A stretch of 64,000 nt of DNA from Carya illinoinensis. Its lineage: Eukaryota > Streptophyta > Magnoliopsida > Fagales > Juglandaceae. Below, piece after piece: positions 1 to 10,784 of the stretch (the first letter of the stretch is position 1; each line of letters opens with the position of its first letter). Under the pieces are notes generated by a model, which was not told the DNA's origin, searched no databases, and was given only the letters and a program-made list of their open reading frames with translations. The translations under genes were made by a program, and so were the position numbers. The DNA lies in contig NC_056760.1 in the NCBI RefSeq assembly GCF_018687715.1, forward strand, positions 36,098,001-36,162,000, read 5' to 3'.

Positions 1-1066
1 ATAATGATGCTCATGGAGAAAATTTTATAAAATGATAGCTACTACTGTTGTTTCAATTAATCAATATACATCTATACTACATGTAGTTAACAAGAAGAGA
101 AAAAGCAGCCTGCATCCCAATGCCGACAATGGAAAATCTCTTATGGCATTTTCACACATCCCTGCCCCCTTAAAGCTAAAAACTTTGGGCTTGAAAAAAA
201 TAGCACTAAACAGGATACATAATACTGCAACTACAGTTGGTTGAATTTTCTTCAAACCCTGAAATGTAACTGATACAAATTGTCTCAATGCACTATGATC
301 ATGGTTATTGATTGGCATCTCAATGGACAGCATTAAATACATTAAAACCCAACAAAGAGAAGCTATACTTTAAATACAAGCAAGGAAGAGAGGCAAGCTC
401 AAAGACATGTCAGTACTAAGATGAAATTACCCAAAAAAACACTCTGATATGTGGCAGAGACTGTTACAGGGCAATTATGAGACTTTCCTCCATAAATAAA
501 TTATGAAGACACAAAAACATAAACCAAGTATATGTAAATAATTGAATAAACCAATTCTCACAAATCCACAGAGTAGCATAGTGAACAAAATACTTGAATC
601 AGATGTAACATACATGGCAGCCAACAACTTCCATTTGTAGAGGCAAGCTTGAGTTTCCAGTGGGCGGAATTCATTGTCAGAGATAACTGTCTTCTTGCAG
701 TGTAGAAGGCAATTAAGATACAAGCCTCTAAAGGTTGGAGTAAAATACAAACTTTGTTATAAAGAAAAAAAGGTATCTCCAATAATACCAGTTTGGAGCT
801 CAAGGTATAAAAAATCTATCACACCTTGAACTGTGTCGTGTCATGTGCTACTTGTATAGGTATGAAGTTTGAAAGATTTTGCAATAATATAATAACAGTG
901 ACTGAGAACATGCCTCTTATATATCATGAAAATATGACACATAGCTACATGCAAAAAAAAATATTACTTTTTTTATATGCTAGTCACATACCTACAGAGC
1001 CCTTTATAGTAAACAAAATAACAAGGAAGTTTCTATGTTTTGGACGTGTTTCACATGCCCAGCCGG
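1..1066. other. Intergenic stretch, no recognisable gene
   Basis: AT-rich sequence. Short open frames occur on both strands (for example minus 558-803), but none shows a known domain, a convincing splice structure or composition bias. It could hold the 3' part or introns of a gene lying to the left. Nothing in it can be supported as coding. Confidence 0.5.
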
Positions 1067-1480
1067 ATCTCCTTGGACACCTAGGGGATTAGGGCTCCTC
1101 TACATTACCTTATTTTCAACCACAATTTACTGTTTATACATGTTATTTACACAATTTTGTTTTCACAACTAGGAAAACCTGTCTTGCACGTTACATGGAG
1201 TCATTGAAGAAGAAGCACTTGGAGTAAAGACAAAGGCAACATGCATACTTTATAGTCATTATTCTTGATCAGCATATCCATCTTGTGCAAAGAAAGCCAA
1301 AATCAAGTTTCCTAAAACTGCTCCAAAGTTTTGTTAATCGAACAGCTAAATACAAGTCCTAACTCTGTCTGCTATAAGTTGCAGTTATGCTCTTTGACAT
1401 GTACTAGATTTCAATTATCCCCTGCATAAGAACATAAATTTATACAACTTATGGCACAAAAGAAAGCTATGAAAATCAAA
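1067..1480. repeat. Duplicated block, left copy, part 1
   Basis: Nearly identical to 46338-46760, with a few substitutions and a small indel. The shared stretch begins at GATCTCCTT and stops abruptly at ...AAAATCAAATC, exactly where the LTR begins at 1481. The remainder of the block resumes at 6025. No coding potential is evident. It is non-coding duplicated DNA that lies upstream of receptor-kinase copies 1 and 3. Confidence 0.85.
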
Positions 1481-1614
1481 TCTGTTGAGGGAAAAATGAG
1501 CGTGTTGGCATATTCTTGTGAAAACCTGTGTAAAATAGTGTTGTAACAAGTGTTGTTGCGGAAGGCTTGAAGTGGGCTTGAAGTGTGCTCATTATTGGTC
1601 AAAAGAAGCGACTT

Positions 1615-1840
1615 CGCTCGACCCTCGCTCGACAGAGCGCTCGAGCGAACTTAGGCAGATTCAACCGCTCGACCCTCGCTCGACATACGGCTCGAGCGAA
1701 CTCAGGCAGATTCAACCGCTCGACCCTCGCTCGACATACGGCTCGAGCGAACTCAGGCAGAGTCAACCGCTCGATACTCGCTCGACATGGCGCTCGAGCG
1801 AACTCAGGCAGAATTCGGCGCTCGACACTTCGCTCGAGCC
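1615..1840 (+). repeat. 51-bp tandem repeat in the LTR U3 region
   Basis: About 4.4 copies of a 51-bp unit, each opening CGCTCGACCCTCGCTCGAC and containing GGCTCGAGCGAACTCAGG. Units 2 and 3 differ by a single base. Because 51 is a multiple of three, open frames cross it on both strands; these are artefacts. The position just upstream of the TATA box suggests promoter or enhancer repeats of the LTR. Confidence 0.9.
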
Positions 1841-1894
1841 AATGTTCCAGATCACTTACAATGTAGGGTTTTGAGCGCCTCATTTGATGGGAAC

Positions 1895-1903
1895 TATAAA
1901 TAG
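1895..1903 (+). promoter_or_regulatory. TATA box of the retroelement 1 LTR
   Basis: TATAAATAG lies about 55 bp after the 51-bp repeat array and within the LTR, matching the usual U3 promoter position. Transcription would start about 30 bp downstream. This is inferred from the motif and position only. Confidence 0.6.
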
Positions 1904-2503
1904 AACATGTTAGCTTCTGTTCTATGGGTGGAGAATCAGAGCAAAAACCCTAAGGGCCTCCAAGAACATCTTAGAGCAATCTCTCCCCCATTTGATTGAT
2001 TCTTTCTTGGAAAAACATTTCTCCACCACAACATACACAAAAATCAGCTTTTACTTGAGTCCATTGAAGTGGACATTTTTGTTGGCCGGAAGAGTCCGGA
2101 GCTGCCGTTGATGCAGAGATCGAGAGGTTCTCGTGGGAAGCTATAGGAAGGTCGGAGTTTCGACACTACATGCGTGTAGAGATCGAGTGGGTCACTCGTG
2201 GTGTTGCAAGCCAAGTTTAGCTACTACAAAGGTTTTGTGAGTGTTCTAAATTGGTTGTAACAAACTAAAGTTTCTATAGTGGATTTGAGGTGGTGTCTTA
2301 CACCCGGAGTGGTTTTAGATTTTGAAGAGGTTCTTCAAATGAGTTTCCACTCCGTGAACAAAATCATGTGTTGATTATTTGTGTTATTTGTTTCATTTAT
2401 TATCTGCTTGTTTGATTAATTTTCAAAAGGTCATAAAAATTAGATTACACCTATTCACCCCCCCTCTAGGTGTAGTGTTGTGTAGAACCACTGCTTTTTC
2501 AAT

Positions 2504-2515
2504 TGGTATCAGAGC
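2504..2515 (+). other. Primer binding site, initiator tRNA-Met type
   Basis: TGGTATCAGAGC, the standard plant copia primer site complementary to the 3' end of initiator tRNA-Met. It begins two bases after the CA that ends the LTR. Confidence 0.9.
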
Positions 2516-2570
2516 GGGTTCACTCCGCTAGGATTTAGTTCCTGAGTGTGATCCTGCTGTAGTGGTTTAA

Positions 2571-4547
2571 ATGGATAGGTCTCAATCACTCACATCTCCA
2601 CCATTTTTTGATGGAAGCAACTATGCGTATTGGAAAGTTCGAATGAGAGCTTTCCTTAAGTCTGTGGATGAACGAGTGTGGGCTTCCATAGTAAAGGGTT
2701 GGAAACAACCGGTTGTAGTCATTGAAGGAGTCCAAACCCCCAAGAGTGTGGAAAATTACTCTAGGGATGAAGTCAATGAGTGTAGTTGGAATAGCAAAGG
2801 CTTGAATGCAATGTTCATGGCCGTGTCCCAGGAGGAGTTCAAGAGAATCTCCATGTGTGAAAATTGCAAAGAGGCATGGGACATTCTTGAGGTTACCCAT
2901 GAAGGTACCAAGGCTGTAAAGAATTCTAAACTTCAAATGCTGACCACCAGCTTTGAAGAACTTAGGATGAAGGATGATGAAACGTTTGATGGCTTCTATA
3001 GCAAACTTAATGATATTGTCAATTCTCGTTTCAATTTAGGGGATAGAATTCCTGAGGACAGAATTGTGAGAAAAGTCCTTAGATCTCTTCCTGAGAGGTT
3101 TCGTCCCAAAGTCACTGCTATAGAAGAAAGCAAAGACTTGGACAACATGAGAATTGAAGAGTTGGTGGGTTCCTTACAAACCTATGAACATACTCTTCCT
3201 ATGGATAAGAAAAACAAGTCCATAGCCCTCAATGCTATTAGAGAAGAGTCTGGTGAATCTTCTGATGAACTTGCCATGAGTGACAAGGAGATAGCATTTT
3301 ATGCTAAAAAATTCAGGAAGATGTTTGCCCGGAAAAACCCAAGACAGGAGATGAGGAGGTTCAAGGGTTTCAATGAAGGTTCTAGTTCAGAAAACCGAGA
3401 AGGGAGGTATAAGCGCGAAACTAGAGCTGTCAATGACAATATTCAGTGCCATGAATGTCATGGTTTTGGTCACATTCGATTTGAGTGTGCGAATTACAAA
3501 AGGGCCAAAGAGAAAGCTAATGTTGCTTCCTTGACTGAAAGTGAGTCTGAGTCAAGTGACTCAAAAGAGGGTTCTCCCAGGAAGAAAAATTTCAACTACA
3601 TGGCTTTTACTTCCTCTGTTGGAGGAAAAAGTCATAGAAGTGAATCTGTGGTTGAAATTGAGAGTGTCTCTGAAAATGAATCCGGGGATGAGGATGACTT
3701 GCAAGAAATCTATGAGAAGCTGTATAAGGAATGTGTGAAATTGAGGAAACTCAATAAAGCACATATTGAGGAAATAGATTTGTGCAAAAGAGAAAATGAA
3801 GGACTTCAGGGCAAGCTAAGAGAAGCCATTGGTCTAACAGATGAGTTGCAAAAGAGGAATGTGACTTTGGAAGATAAAGTGACAACTCATGAAAATGAGC
3901 TAACTTTGTTAAATACTAAGTTGCAGAAATTCTCCATTGGGACAAAACAGCTTGACAAAATCCTAAGTTTAGGAAAGTCCTCTAGTGATAAAAGTGGTTT
4001 AGGCTATTTTGAAGAGAATCCTGATGCTCCTTCAAGCTCAAAAGCCTTCGGTAAAAATGTGAGAACCACAGTGTTTGTTCCTGATATGACTGAGAAAAGG
4101 AAGGCTCATACATCTGAAAAGGGTAAGAAGCCTGTGCAAGTGCAAAAGTCTGTTCCTCCTTCCAAAAGACAAGGAGCTCACAACATGAGCCCCATATGTC
4201 ATCATTGTGGGAAGTTAGGCCATATTAGACCAAACTGTTTTAAATTAATGAGTCACTTTGTGCATGCTCCTGCATTTGTTAATAATAGAACTGCTTATCC
4301 TTCTGGAAGGAGTAAGAGTTGCATGAATGACTCTAAGAATGTCTCAACCTTCTTGAGACAAAGAGCTCACAAAGCAAGCCCCGTGTGTCATCATTGTGGT
4401 AAGATTGGTCACATCCGACCAAACTGTTTTGAGCTTAAGAGGCACACCAAGAGAATTGAAAAGCCCTTCTCAAGAAAATGGATACCAAGGTGGATCATCC
4501 AAAAGGGAAAGACGCGAGCCACACATGGTTTTGGTGCTGTAGACTGA
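2571..4547 (+). CDS. Gag-like protein of retroelement 1, three zinc knuckles
   Basis: 658 residues. It would form the retroelement nucleocapsid and bind element RNA in cytoplasmic particles. Residues of about 8-215 show the copia gag core (UBN2/Retrotran_gag type: an YAYWKVRMRAFL start, then VWASIVKGW, EAWDILEVTHEG, and IVRKVLRSLPERF). CCHC zinc knuckles (CX2CX4HX4C) begin near residues 293, 543 and 606. A charged, coiled-coil-like stretch covers about 380-470. The last two knuckles lie in a partial internal duplication of about 190 bp, each followed by PNCF. The start is the first ATG, 55 bp after the primer site. The frame is open with no lesions and stops at TGA without any pol frame. It is related to the gag at 56910-58754, which has only two knuckles. 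The family call is confident; whether it is expressed is unknown. Confidence 0.88.
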   Translation: MDRSQSLTSPPFFDGSNYAYWKVRMRAFLKSVDERVWASIVKGWKQPVVVIEGVQTPKSVENYSRDEVNECSWNSKGLNAMFMAVSQEEFKRISMCENCKEAWDILEVTHEGTKAVKNSKLQMLTTSFEELRMKDDETFDGFYSKLNDIVNSRFNLGDRIPEDRIVRKVLRSLPERFRPKVTAIEESKDLDNMRIEELVGSLQTYEHTLPMDKKNKSIALNAIREESGESSDELAMSDKEIAFYAKKFRKMFARKNPRQEMRRFKGFNEGSSSENREGRYKRETRAVNDNIQCHECHGFGHIRFECANYKRAKEKANVASLTESESESSDSKEGSPRKKNFNYMAFTSSVGGKSHRSESVVEIESVSENESGDEDDLQEIYEKLYKECVKLRKLNKAHIEEIDLCKRENEGLQGKLREAIGLTDELQKRNVTLEDKVTTHENELTLLNTKLQKFSIGTKQLDKILSLGKSSSDKSGLGYFEENPDAPSSSKAFGKNVRTTVFVPDMTEKRKAHTSEKGKKPVQVQKSVPPSKRQGAHNMSPICHHCGKLGHIRPNCFKLMSHFVHAPAFVNNRTAYPSGRSKSCMNDSKNVSTFLRQRAHKASPVCHHCGKIGHIRPNCFELKRHTKRIEKPFSRKWIPRWIIQKGKTRATHGFGAVD

Positions 4548-5330
4548 CAGGTATGCATTACATGCATTACATACATTACATGCATTTTTGTTTTATTTTG
4601 TTGCTGTTTGTTTTTTTGTTGTTGTCTAGTTTCTTTGTCGTTGTTTGCTGCTCGTACATGCACTTCATGATTGCGCTGTATAATAGTGGGGTTGTTAATT
4701 CTAAAATCTAAGTGCATGTGTCTTTTGAGATTTGTATCATATATCTATATTTTACAAAGGTTTGGAACATAAGTATCTCGTGTAATCTGTGACTGGCATC
4801 ACACACTTCACTCCAAACTCGGTCAATTGTCATTTCACCACTTGTGAGTTTATTGGGGAGGCAATCAAAAGTGGTAGGAAGCTCTATCTTCATACAGAAT
4901 TGACCACGGGCTAGATGACCTCATCATGGTTCGTTTGTGCAAAAATATGTATCTCGAAAGGAAAAGAAAAAGTGAAGTTGATATAAAAAAAAAAAAAAAA
5001 AGGGTGAAAAACAGAATAAGTTTTCTGTTTTCTTGAACATACTGAGACAAGTATTTAAACAGAAAGATTCAGGTCCTAGCAGCATTAGGTTTGACTTTCT
5101 GTGTCTTGAATGAGCTTCCCAAGCACTTATGGTTTCATGTTCAGCCCAACCCCGCTCACGCCTTACGGTTAAAATTTCTTGATTGAGCAAGGACCGCTTT
5201 AAACACGCACGTCTATATTACTTGTGATACTTTGTTTTAAACTGCATGTTGTATGGGAATATGATGCTTCTCTACATTTGATATGTACTCTTGGTGTGAA
5301 AATTGACATTCCCAGTATTTGTCCAAGTCA
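4548..5330 (+). other. Post-gag non-coding tail of retroelement 1
   Basis: It opens with short ATGCATTACAT-like direct repeats (about 4554-4582) and holds an A-run of 17 near 4985-5002. No pol-like translation in any frame, no polypurine tract and no 3' LTR were recognised. Confidence 0.5.
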
Positions 5331-6024
5331 TGTGAGTGTTGTGTGCTTCAAAACTGGGCAAACTGTGTTTTTCTGGAGGTCTCGCTCGACCCTCGCTCGA
5401 CCTCGCTCGATCGACAACCGCTCGACAACCGCTCGAGGGTTTTAAGTTCGCTCGAGCGAATGTCTGTTATAAAAGCCAGCGCCGCTCGAGCACAGTGTTT
5501 TCTCTTCCGGTTTCGCCTCCTGTGTGTTTTTCTTCTTCGTTTCTCAGTTTTTCCTCGTTTAATCGAGCTCTTTCCTTCCGAAATCTTCTCCAAACCAAGG
5601 TAAATCCCTTTCTCTTTTGTTTTTTTCGTGATTTGGTGAGTTTGTTTTTGGGTTTTTCCGTTTGTTTTGCATATGGGTTTCGGATTGGGGTTTTTGAAGT
5701 TTGTTTCTTGAAATTGTTCCGTTTATTTTGGTTTATTGAGGCTATTGTGTAGCCATTGTTGGGATTGGTTGTATTTAGGAGGTTTTTGAAACTTCCATGG
5801 GCTTATGCCCGAGTTTCACACTTGGATGCACTCCAAGTGTTCGATAAAATGCCTAAATGAAGTTTGTATTTGGTTTTTCATCATGCATTGGCATAGCATT
5901 GTTCCCATACCTTTTTCATGTCCATCCTAGGTTTGAGACATCATTTCACTAAGATTGCATTATGTTTTGAAGGCATTTTGGTTTAGGATTGGCATGCACA
6001 TGAGTCATGCAATGTCCAATGTCC
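5331..6024 (+). repeat. LTR-like or promoter fragment of unknown family
   Basis: A second CTCGA-rich cluster (5378-5460), with the same CGCTCGACCCTCGCTCGAC core as the LTR array at 1615, is followed by TATAAAAG at about 5468, a pyrimidine-rich leader and a consensus-like splice donor (CCAAG|GTAAAT near 5599). It is not a copy of the LTR at 1481, because the sequence around the repeats differs. It reads as the promoter, leader and intron start of another LTR element or a captured gene 5' end. It ends where the duplicated block resumes at 6025. Confidence 0.4.
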
Positions 6025-8806
6025 AGTATTTCTACATCACACAACACCCAATGTCCAAGGTACAATTAGAACTGAAACATGAAAAAAAAAAATTGTCCAG
6101 GGTAACCATAAGAACCAAGCCTTTTAAGTGATAAGTAACTAAAAAAAGTACTTCTAACTATCACTTTTGAGGCCACACTAAAGCTAAAGTTTCATGGTGA
6201 GTATCAGTCCAAGGTCTAGACACTATATTAAATATAATAGCATAAATCAATTAGTTGAATTTATATAAATATATATAAAGCAATTAGGCCTTAAAAAGAA
6301 AAGAAAGAGAAGACTAACAGAGCATCACAATGAGTTGGTAGTCCCACTGAAAATAAAATAATGGTGCTCATAAGTTTTTCTTTCTCCACGACAACAAGCA
6401 AGAATCCCAAAACCCAAGGCTTTTACCACTTGAGCCAACCCCTAGGGGTTCAAAGGTGGATTCTAGTCTATCATGACCATTAATTCAGCAGGAGAGGAGC
6501 CAATTATGGCAATCCTTCATTCTGAACAACCAAGGAGATATCAGTATAGGCAAAAGTGCACAAATCCTAGGGTCTTCACTTTGAGATAACTCAACATGAT
6601 GCTGATGATTCATGTTAACTAATGGCCCACACAACAAAGCTCAACAGACACTCAAAAACAAAATATTAGCAGATATATTGAAGTGATTAAAGAGCAACAT
6701 CACCTACCATTTTATTCATAAGTGAGAAGTTTGAAGAATTTGCAAATAGAGCTGTTGCTATCTGTTTTATTTGTAATACTAGTAAGTTGCCAAACAGTAG
6801 ATGATAGAGCTGTTGATATCTGGATATATGAATCATAAAACCATGTAAAGCAATTGCAACTGAATTCGGGAGTTAATACAGATAGAAAGTCGATGAATGC
6901 ACACCTCAGTAGAGATCCATAACCACCCCCAAAAGAAAATTTTCCACACAGGGAGAGCTGTACCAGTGGTTAAAAAAAGCATGTTACAAGCACATTTATG
7001 CAACTATATCGAGAAAAATATTTCCGAACAATATGCAACAATAACATATCCAACATCAAGAAATTATAAGGAGTTATATAACAGAATTAGTTCAGAAAAC
7101 CATACACAAGCATGACAGCCCATTCAAATGCTTGTCTATGTATTTGTGAGCATGACAACCCATAGATAATATTTACATATGTATTTATAAGCATGACAGC
7201 CCATTCACATGTGCACAAATACCCAAGAATAAGACCATTAAAGTAGACAAATACCATATTAAAGTAAAACAAAAATGATCTAGTTTGGAACTTAATCATC
7301 TATGCATGCATCATGCTAAAACTATGGGATGAGAAAACCAAGAAGAGGAACACTAGATTGTTAAAACTAATGGTATAAAGATATATATTGTGTCATTGAG
7401 TTTTTTGGGTTTAGTTGTTTTCCCTCCTTGTATAAAAGCATTTGCATCATAACTGTATTTACTTAGTGTAAAATGATCTTGGAAACATTTTCTGTATTTT
7501 TCTATGCTGTGCTATGTTTGGAGAATTGACTTGGATCCATGTAAATTTGTGGATTGGATCTGTGGCATGGTGGTTTTAGGAAGTTATTGGCTGAGAGTTC
7601 AGCTATTTCCAGTTTTGGATTGTTTCAGGAATGGTGGTGGATGAGATGTGATACTTTTAGGAGTCTTTGCCTATTAAATGTAATGATTTCTGATTTTGGG
7701 GTCTTTTTTCTCGAGTTCTTAAAGTGGATTATTTTCTATGCATGCCATTCTAGGTTTTCAAATTATGGGATTTAGTTATTATTGTAGAAAATGAGATTAT
7801 TATTATCCTCCTCCACTTTGCAAAGGAAGAGAGAGTTAGTTTCTTGGATTTGGGTGTGACATGTTTATTGTGGATGCCAATAATTGTTTTGAATTAAAGG
7901 TTTTGGACAGGAAAGAAAAAACATATTTTTGAATGCTTTTTGCAGTTGAATTTTATAGCAATGGACTAAGCTCACTAGTAGGATATCAGACTATGTTCTT
8001 AAGCATTTTTCTCTTGTCATTACAATCTCGTCATCCATCTTGTTCATTAACCCATTGGTTCTCAATTCAACCAATTTCTGAATTTACTGTTTAGACCTGT
8101 TATTTCCACAATTTTTTTCACAACTAGGAAAACATGCCTTGCACGTTACGCTACTGCTAGTATGTCTGTATATATATATATATATATATGGTAACCTTGT
8201 ATGTGATGCTAGATATATATGTATAGTAACCTTGTATGTGATGCCACGCTGGAGGCAAAAAGGTAATGCTAGATATGGACTTTCATTTCTTCCCTTTGGC
8301 TTTATAGAGATGATGTCTATTAAAATGTGGCCTGAATTGTTTTTGAATGTCTTTGTCATTTCAGTATCAGCTATGTCTTAATCCAATTATTATTTGGCAG
8401 CACTTCTTTGCATCTTTTCTGTCCCGTATAAGCTTTCAAGCTCATAAATGATGGATGGTTGAATCATAGTAATGGTTGAATGATAACTTCGTTTATTATG
8501 GTGACTAACATGAGTTTTTAATTTTTTTTTCTGCATCAGCTGCTGCCTCATTTCTCCGACGAGCATGCATTTTTAAGTTCGGAAGAAATTTCCATAACAA
8601 AGGTACTATTAGTTTTTTTTTTTATTCTATATTTTGGTTCACTTATTCAATCTAAATCCTTAACTATAACTCTTTGCAGATGACTTCACACTGCCTTCAC
8701 AATGCCTTCACCTGATTTTAACAATGAGGTTTTACAAACAGGTCTAGACATCAGAAGTTGCTTTATGAAGTTTTTTTAGCATCTTATATGTACAAGGGAG
8801 GGTTTG
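6025..8806. repeat. Duplicated block, left copy, part 2
   Basis: Collinear with 47025-49495, starting at AGTATTTCTACATC and ending at GGAGGGTTTG. The left copy has about 450 bp extra at about 7705-8165, including a segment (8090-8152) that repeats part of 1128-1195, and a (TA)n tract at 8169-8189 where the right copy has (GT)n. No gene is recognisable; the small frames are not conserved between the two copies as one would expect of coding sequence. Confidence 0.85.
6300..6445 (-). repeat. tRNA-derived SINE head, degenerate
   Basis: Read on the minus strand it contains GGCTCAAGTGGTAAAAGCC, the A-box-containing head typical of plant tRNA-derived SINEs. The expected B box and tail are not clear. 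The same fragment is present in the other block copy at about 47310-47450, so the insertion predates the duplication. Confidence 0.45.
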
Positions 8807-9660
8807 AGGATCATCTATATTAGTTGAATGTGGTGATCCTTAAAGAGTTGAGCGTAGGTGCAGTGTCGATTGACAGTATTTTCGCTTTTCTTTTTCTAGA
8901 TTTGTCGCTATCTCTCTCACTTTATCTTCCATTTTCCAAATTTCATACTCGTGCTGTAATATATCATCCCACGTCTTCCAAGCCTTATTCTCTCTTATAC
9001 GAATGTTCTCTTCTAGCATCTTGCATCTCCAACTCCCAATTAACATGAAGTAGATACAATAAATATTTTTTTTTTCTATATATGGTAAAGAAAATGATAC
9101 TCATACAACCTTTTTTAAATGAACAGAATTTTTATAAAATAATTTATAAAAGTAACATTATTTTATAAAAATATCCATATGAGAAAAAGTATTTCAAATA
9201 TATTAATTTCTGAATTGCATATCTCAATTTCTGAATGGCATATGAGGAAAAGTAACAATTTATAAAATAATTTATAAGTTGCTTATTGCAAAATGACGTT
9301 CCCAAAACATACTGGAAGAAGCTGTGCCGACAGCAAGTTTCACTTTCATGACATTGTTGAGGTTTTTAGTGTTTGCTAAATTCGGTTTTAAAACAAATGG
9401 TTACGTATGTTAATGATTGGAAAATACACTAAGATTTATGTACAAGATTATGGTTAAAGTAAATAGCAGAATAAGTAAAGCTTTCAAAATAATAATTTTA
9501 TACATAATCCTTTAAATATATTTTCTGTAAAAATGATGTTTCGGAAAAATATCAAACCAGGCGCAGCACAAGTTAAATCCATGGGCTTTAATGGCAATCT
9601 TGTAAATATAGCCAAAAGCAGGCATTTTCTGAAACCTGAAAAACCTAAATAGAATCAAAG
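8807..9660. other. Intergenic, AT-rich, no gene seen
   Basis: No domain or splice structure. From about 9395 it contains sequence (GGTTACGTATGTTAAT, then GGAAAATACAC and TACAAGATTATGG) that recurs upstream of receptor-kinase copy 2, split between 18708-18758 and 22673-22740. It therefore belongs to the duplicated receptor-kinase unit. Confidence 0.5.
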
Positions 9661-10784
9661 CAACTTAAATCCATGGGATCGGTTGTTGAAGGAGAAGACG
9701 TGTTTTGCTGGACAGTGGTATTCGACGTAAAGCAGCTGATCATCCGTGAAGGAGATAAAAGAAAAGAAAAGGGCGAGAAGAAGACAGAGTTGGTGTAGGT
9801 GAGAAATAATGAGTGGGAGACTTGGTGAGAAATGAGTGGAGGCTTCGGTGAGATGCTGTCGGGGGAAAGAATCCAAAATAAAGAAAAGATACACGGAAAG
9901 GCACGGCGTAGATAAGGGATCAAAGGAGAAAAGATAAGAATCTCCTAAAGATACACGGAAAGGCAGTGCAGAGTTCCTTTCTTTTCTTGTCGACAGAGTT
10001 CTTTTAAAAAGTAAAGACCAAATAATACGTCGAGGCTCTGTTTCTTGCCCAATGAGTCGTCGCATGCATTATTAATATAATTATTACTTCAAGCAATAAT
10101 TTCTAAGAAACTAATACATAAATATAATTAAGAAAAGACTTGCGGAAAGACACGGCGAAGCTAAGGGATGAGAGGAGAAAAGTCTTTGACGAGGTCAGTG
10201 CAGAATTCATTCATTCAATTATTTGGTCAGCTCTAGACCAAATAATTATTACTTCAAGCAATAATTTTTCTAATCGCTCTCTCTGTTTCTTAACAAATTA
10301 AATAATATCAGTAAAATTTAATCAATTTAATTGAACACTTATTCATTTATGATCCAACGTATAGCATAGTTATTAGAAATTTAAATAATTTTTAAAAGTT
10401 ACAGAATTTTAAAAGTAAAAAACACTTGGCTTTAATTTATTCATGTCGTTCAGACGTATTAATATACTTTAAATTCGTTTAGAAAACAATAATTAAGAGC
10501 AATTCCCCAATTGGGACTGTCGACGTTGCCGTTATAATTAATACATGAATATATATATAGTCAACGAGTCGTCGCATGCATTAATATACACAAGTCTTGA
10601 GGGAAATTTCCAGGAAATTAATATATAAATGTATTGGCTTTCAAAGGCAATTTCCATGATCATTCATTCAATTATTTCACCGGCCTAGCTTCGGAATCTT
10701 TTCTTACCTATAAAAGCGTACGTCTATATATATTAGTCATCATGAACAAATATATATAGTACTAATAGGTCATTACTCATAAAA
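9661..10784 (+). promoter_or_regulatory. Upstream region of receptor-kinase copy 1
   Basis: Non-coding region built of modules also found upstream of copies 2 and 3. The 15-mer GAGTCGTCGCATGCA occurs at about 10053 and 10566, and also near 23645 and 53525, with a variant near 53560. It contains CATGCA, the RY-type element core. An internal near-repeat (GGAAAGGCACGGCG, GGAAAGACACGGCG) occurs near 9895 and 10143. Weak minus-strand frames at 9645-10065 lack recognisable domains and are not called. Confidence 0.45.

Larger units (their letters stand above)
1481..2501 (+). repeat. 5' LTR of retroelement 1 (1021 bp)
   Basis: It starts TGTTGAGGG at the exact point where homology to the other copy of the duplicated block ends, and ends TTTTTCA two bases before the primer binding site. 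It contains a CTCGAG-rich tandem array (1615-1840) and a TATA box at 1895-1903, as expected for U3. The rest would be R and U5. Confidence 0.85.
1481..5330 (+). mobile_element. Gag-only LTR retroelement 1 (Ty1/copia type), 3' end lost
   Basis: A 5' LTR (1481-2501, TG...CA) is followed after two bases by a tRNA-Met primer binding site and one long gag frame (2571-4547). No protease, integrase, reverse transcriptase or RNase H follows, so the element must depend on proteins from another element. No matching 3' LTR was found. The body fades into unrelated LTR-like sequence near 5330, so the right boundary is approximate. The element interrupts a duplicated block: flanking sequence to its left matches up to 46760, and the sequence that resumes at 6025 matches from 47025, so about 264 bp of target is missing. 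It resembles the element at 55806-61511 in plan (gag-only, same primer-site type, same N-terminal gag sequence pattern). Confidence 0.8.

Noticed and set aside
1572..1883. Open frames on both strands across 1572-1883 (Arg/Ser-rich products)
   Set aside because: They follow from the 51-bp tandem repeat, a multiple of three, in the LTR; no start context or domain.
4409..4717. Minus-strand 102-residue frame
   Set aside because: Antisense shadow of the gag 3' end and of ATGCATTACAT repeats.
8169..8189. Small (TA)n tract as a terminator or origin
   Set aside because: Simple microsatellite that differs in kind between the two block copies.
9645..10065. Minus-strand frames of 92 and 136 residues and a short plus-strand frame at 9673
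   Set aside because: No domain or splice evidence; they overlap the modular upstream region of the receptor kinase.
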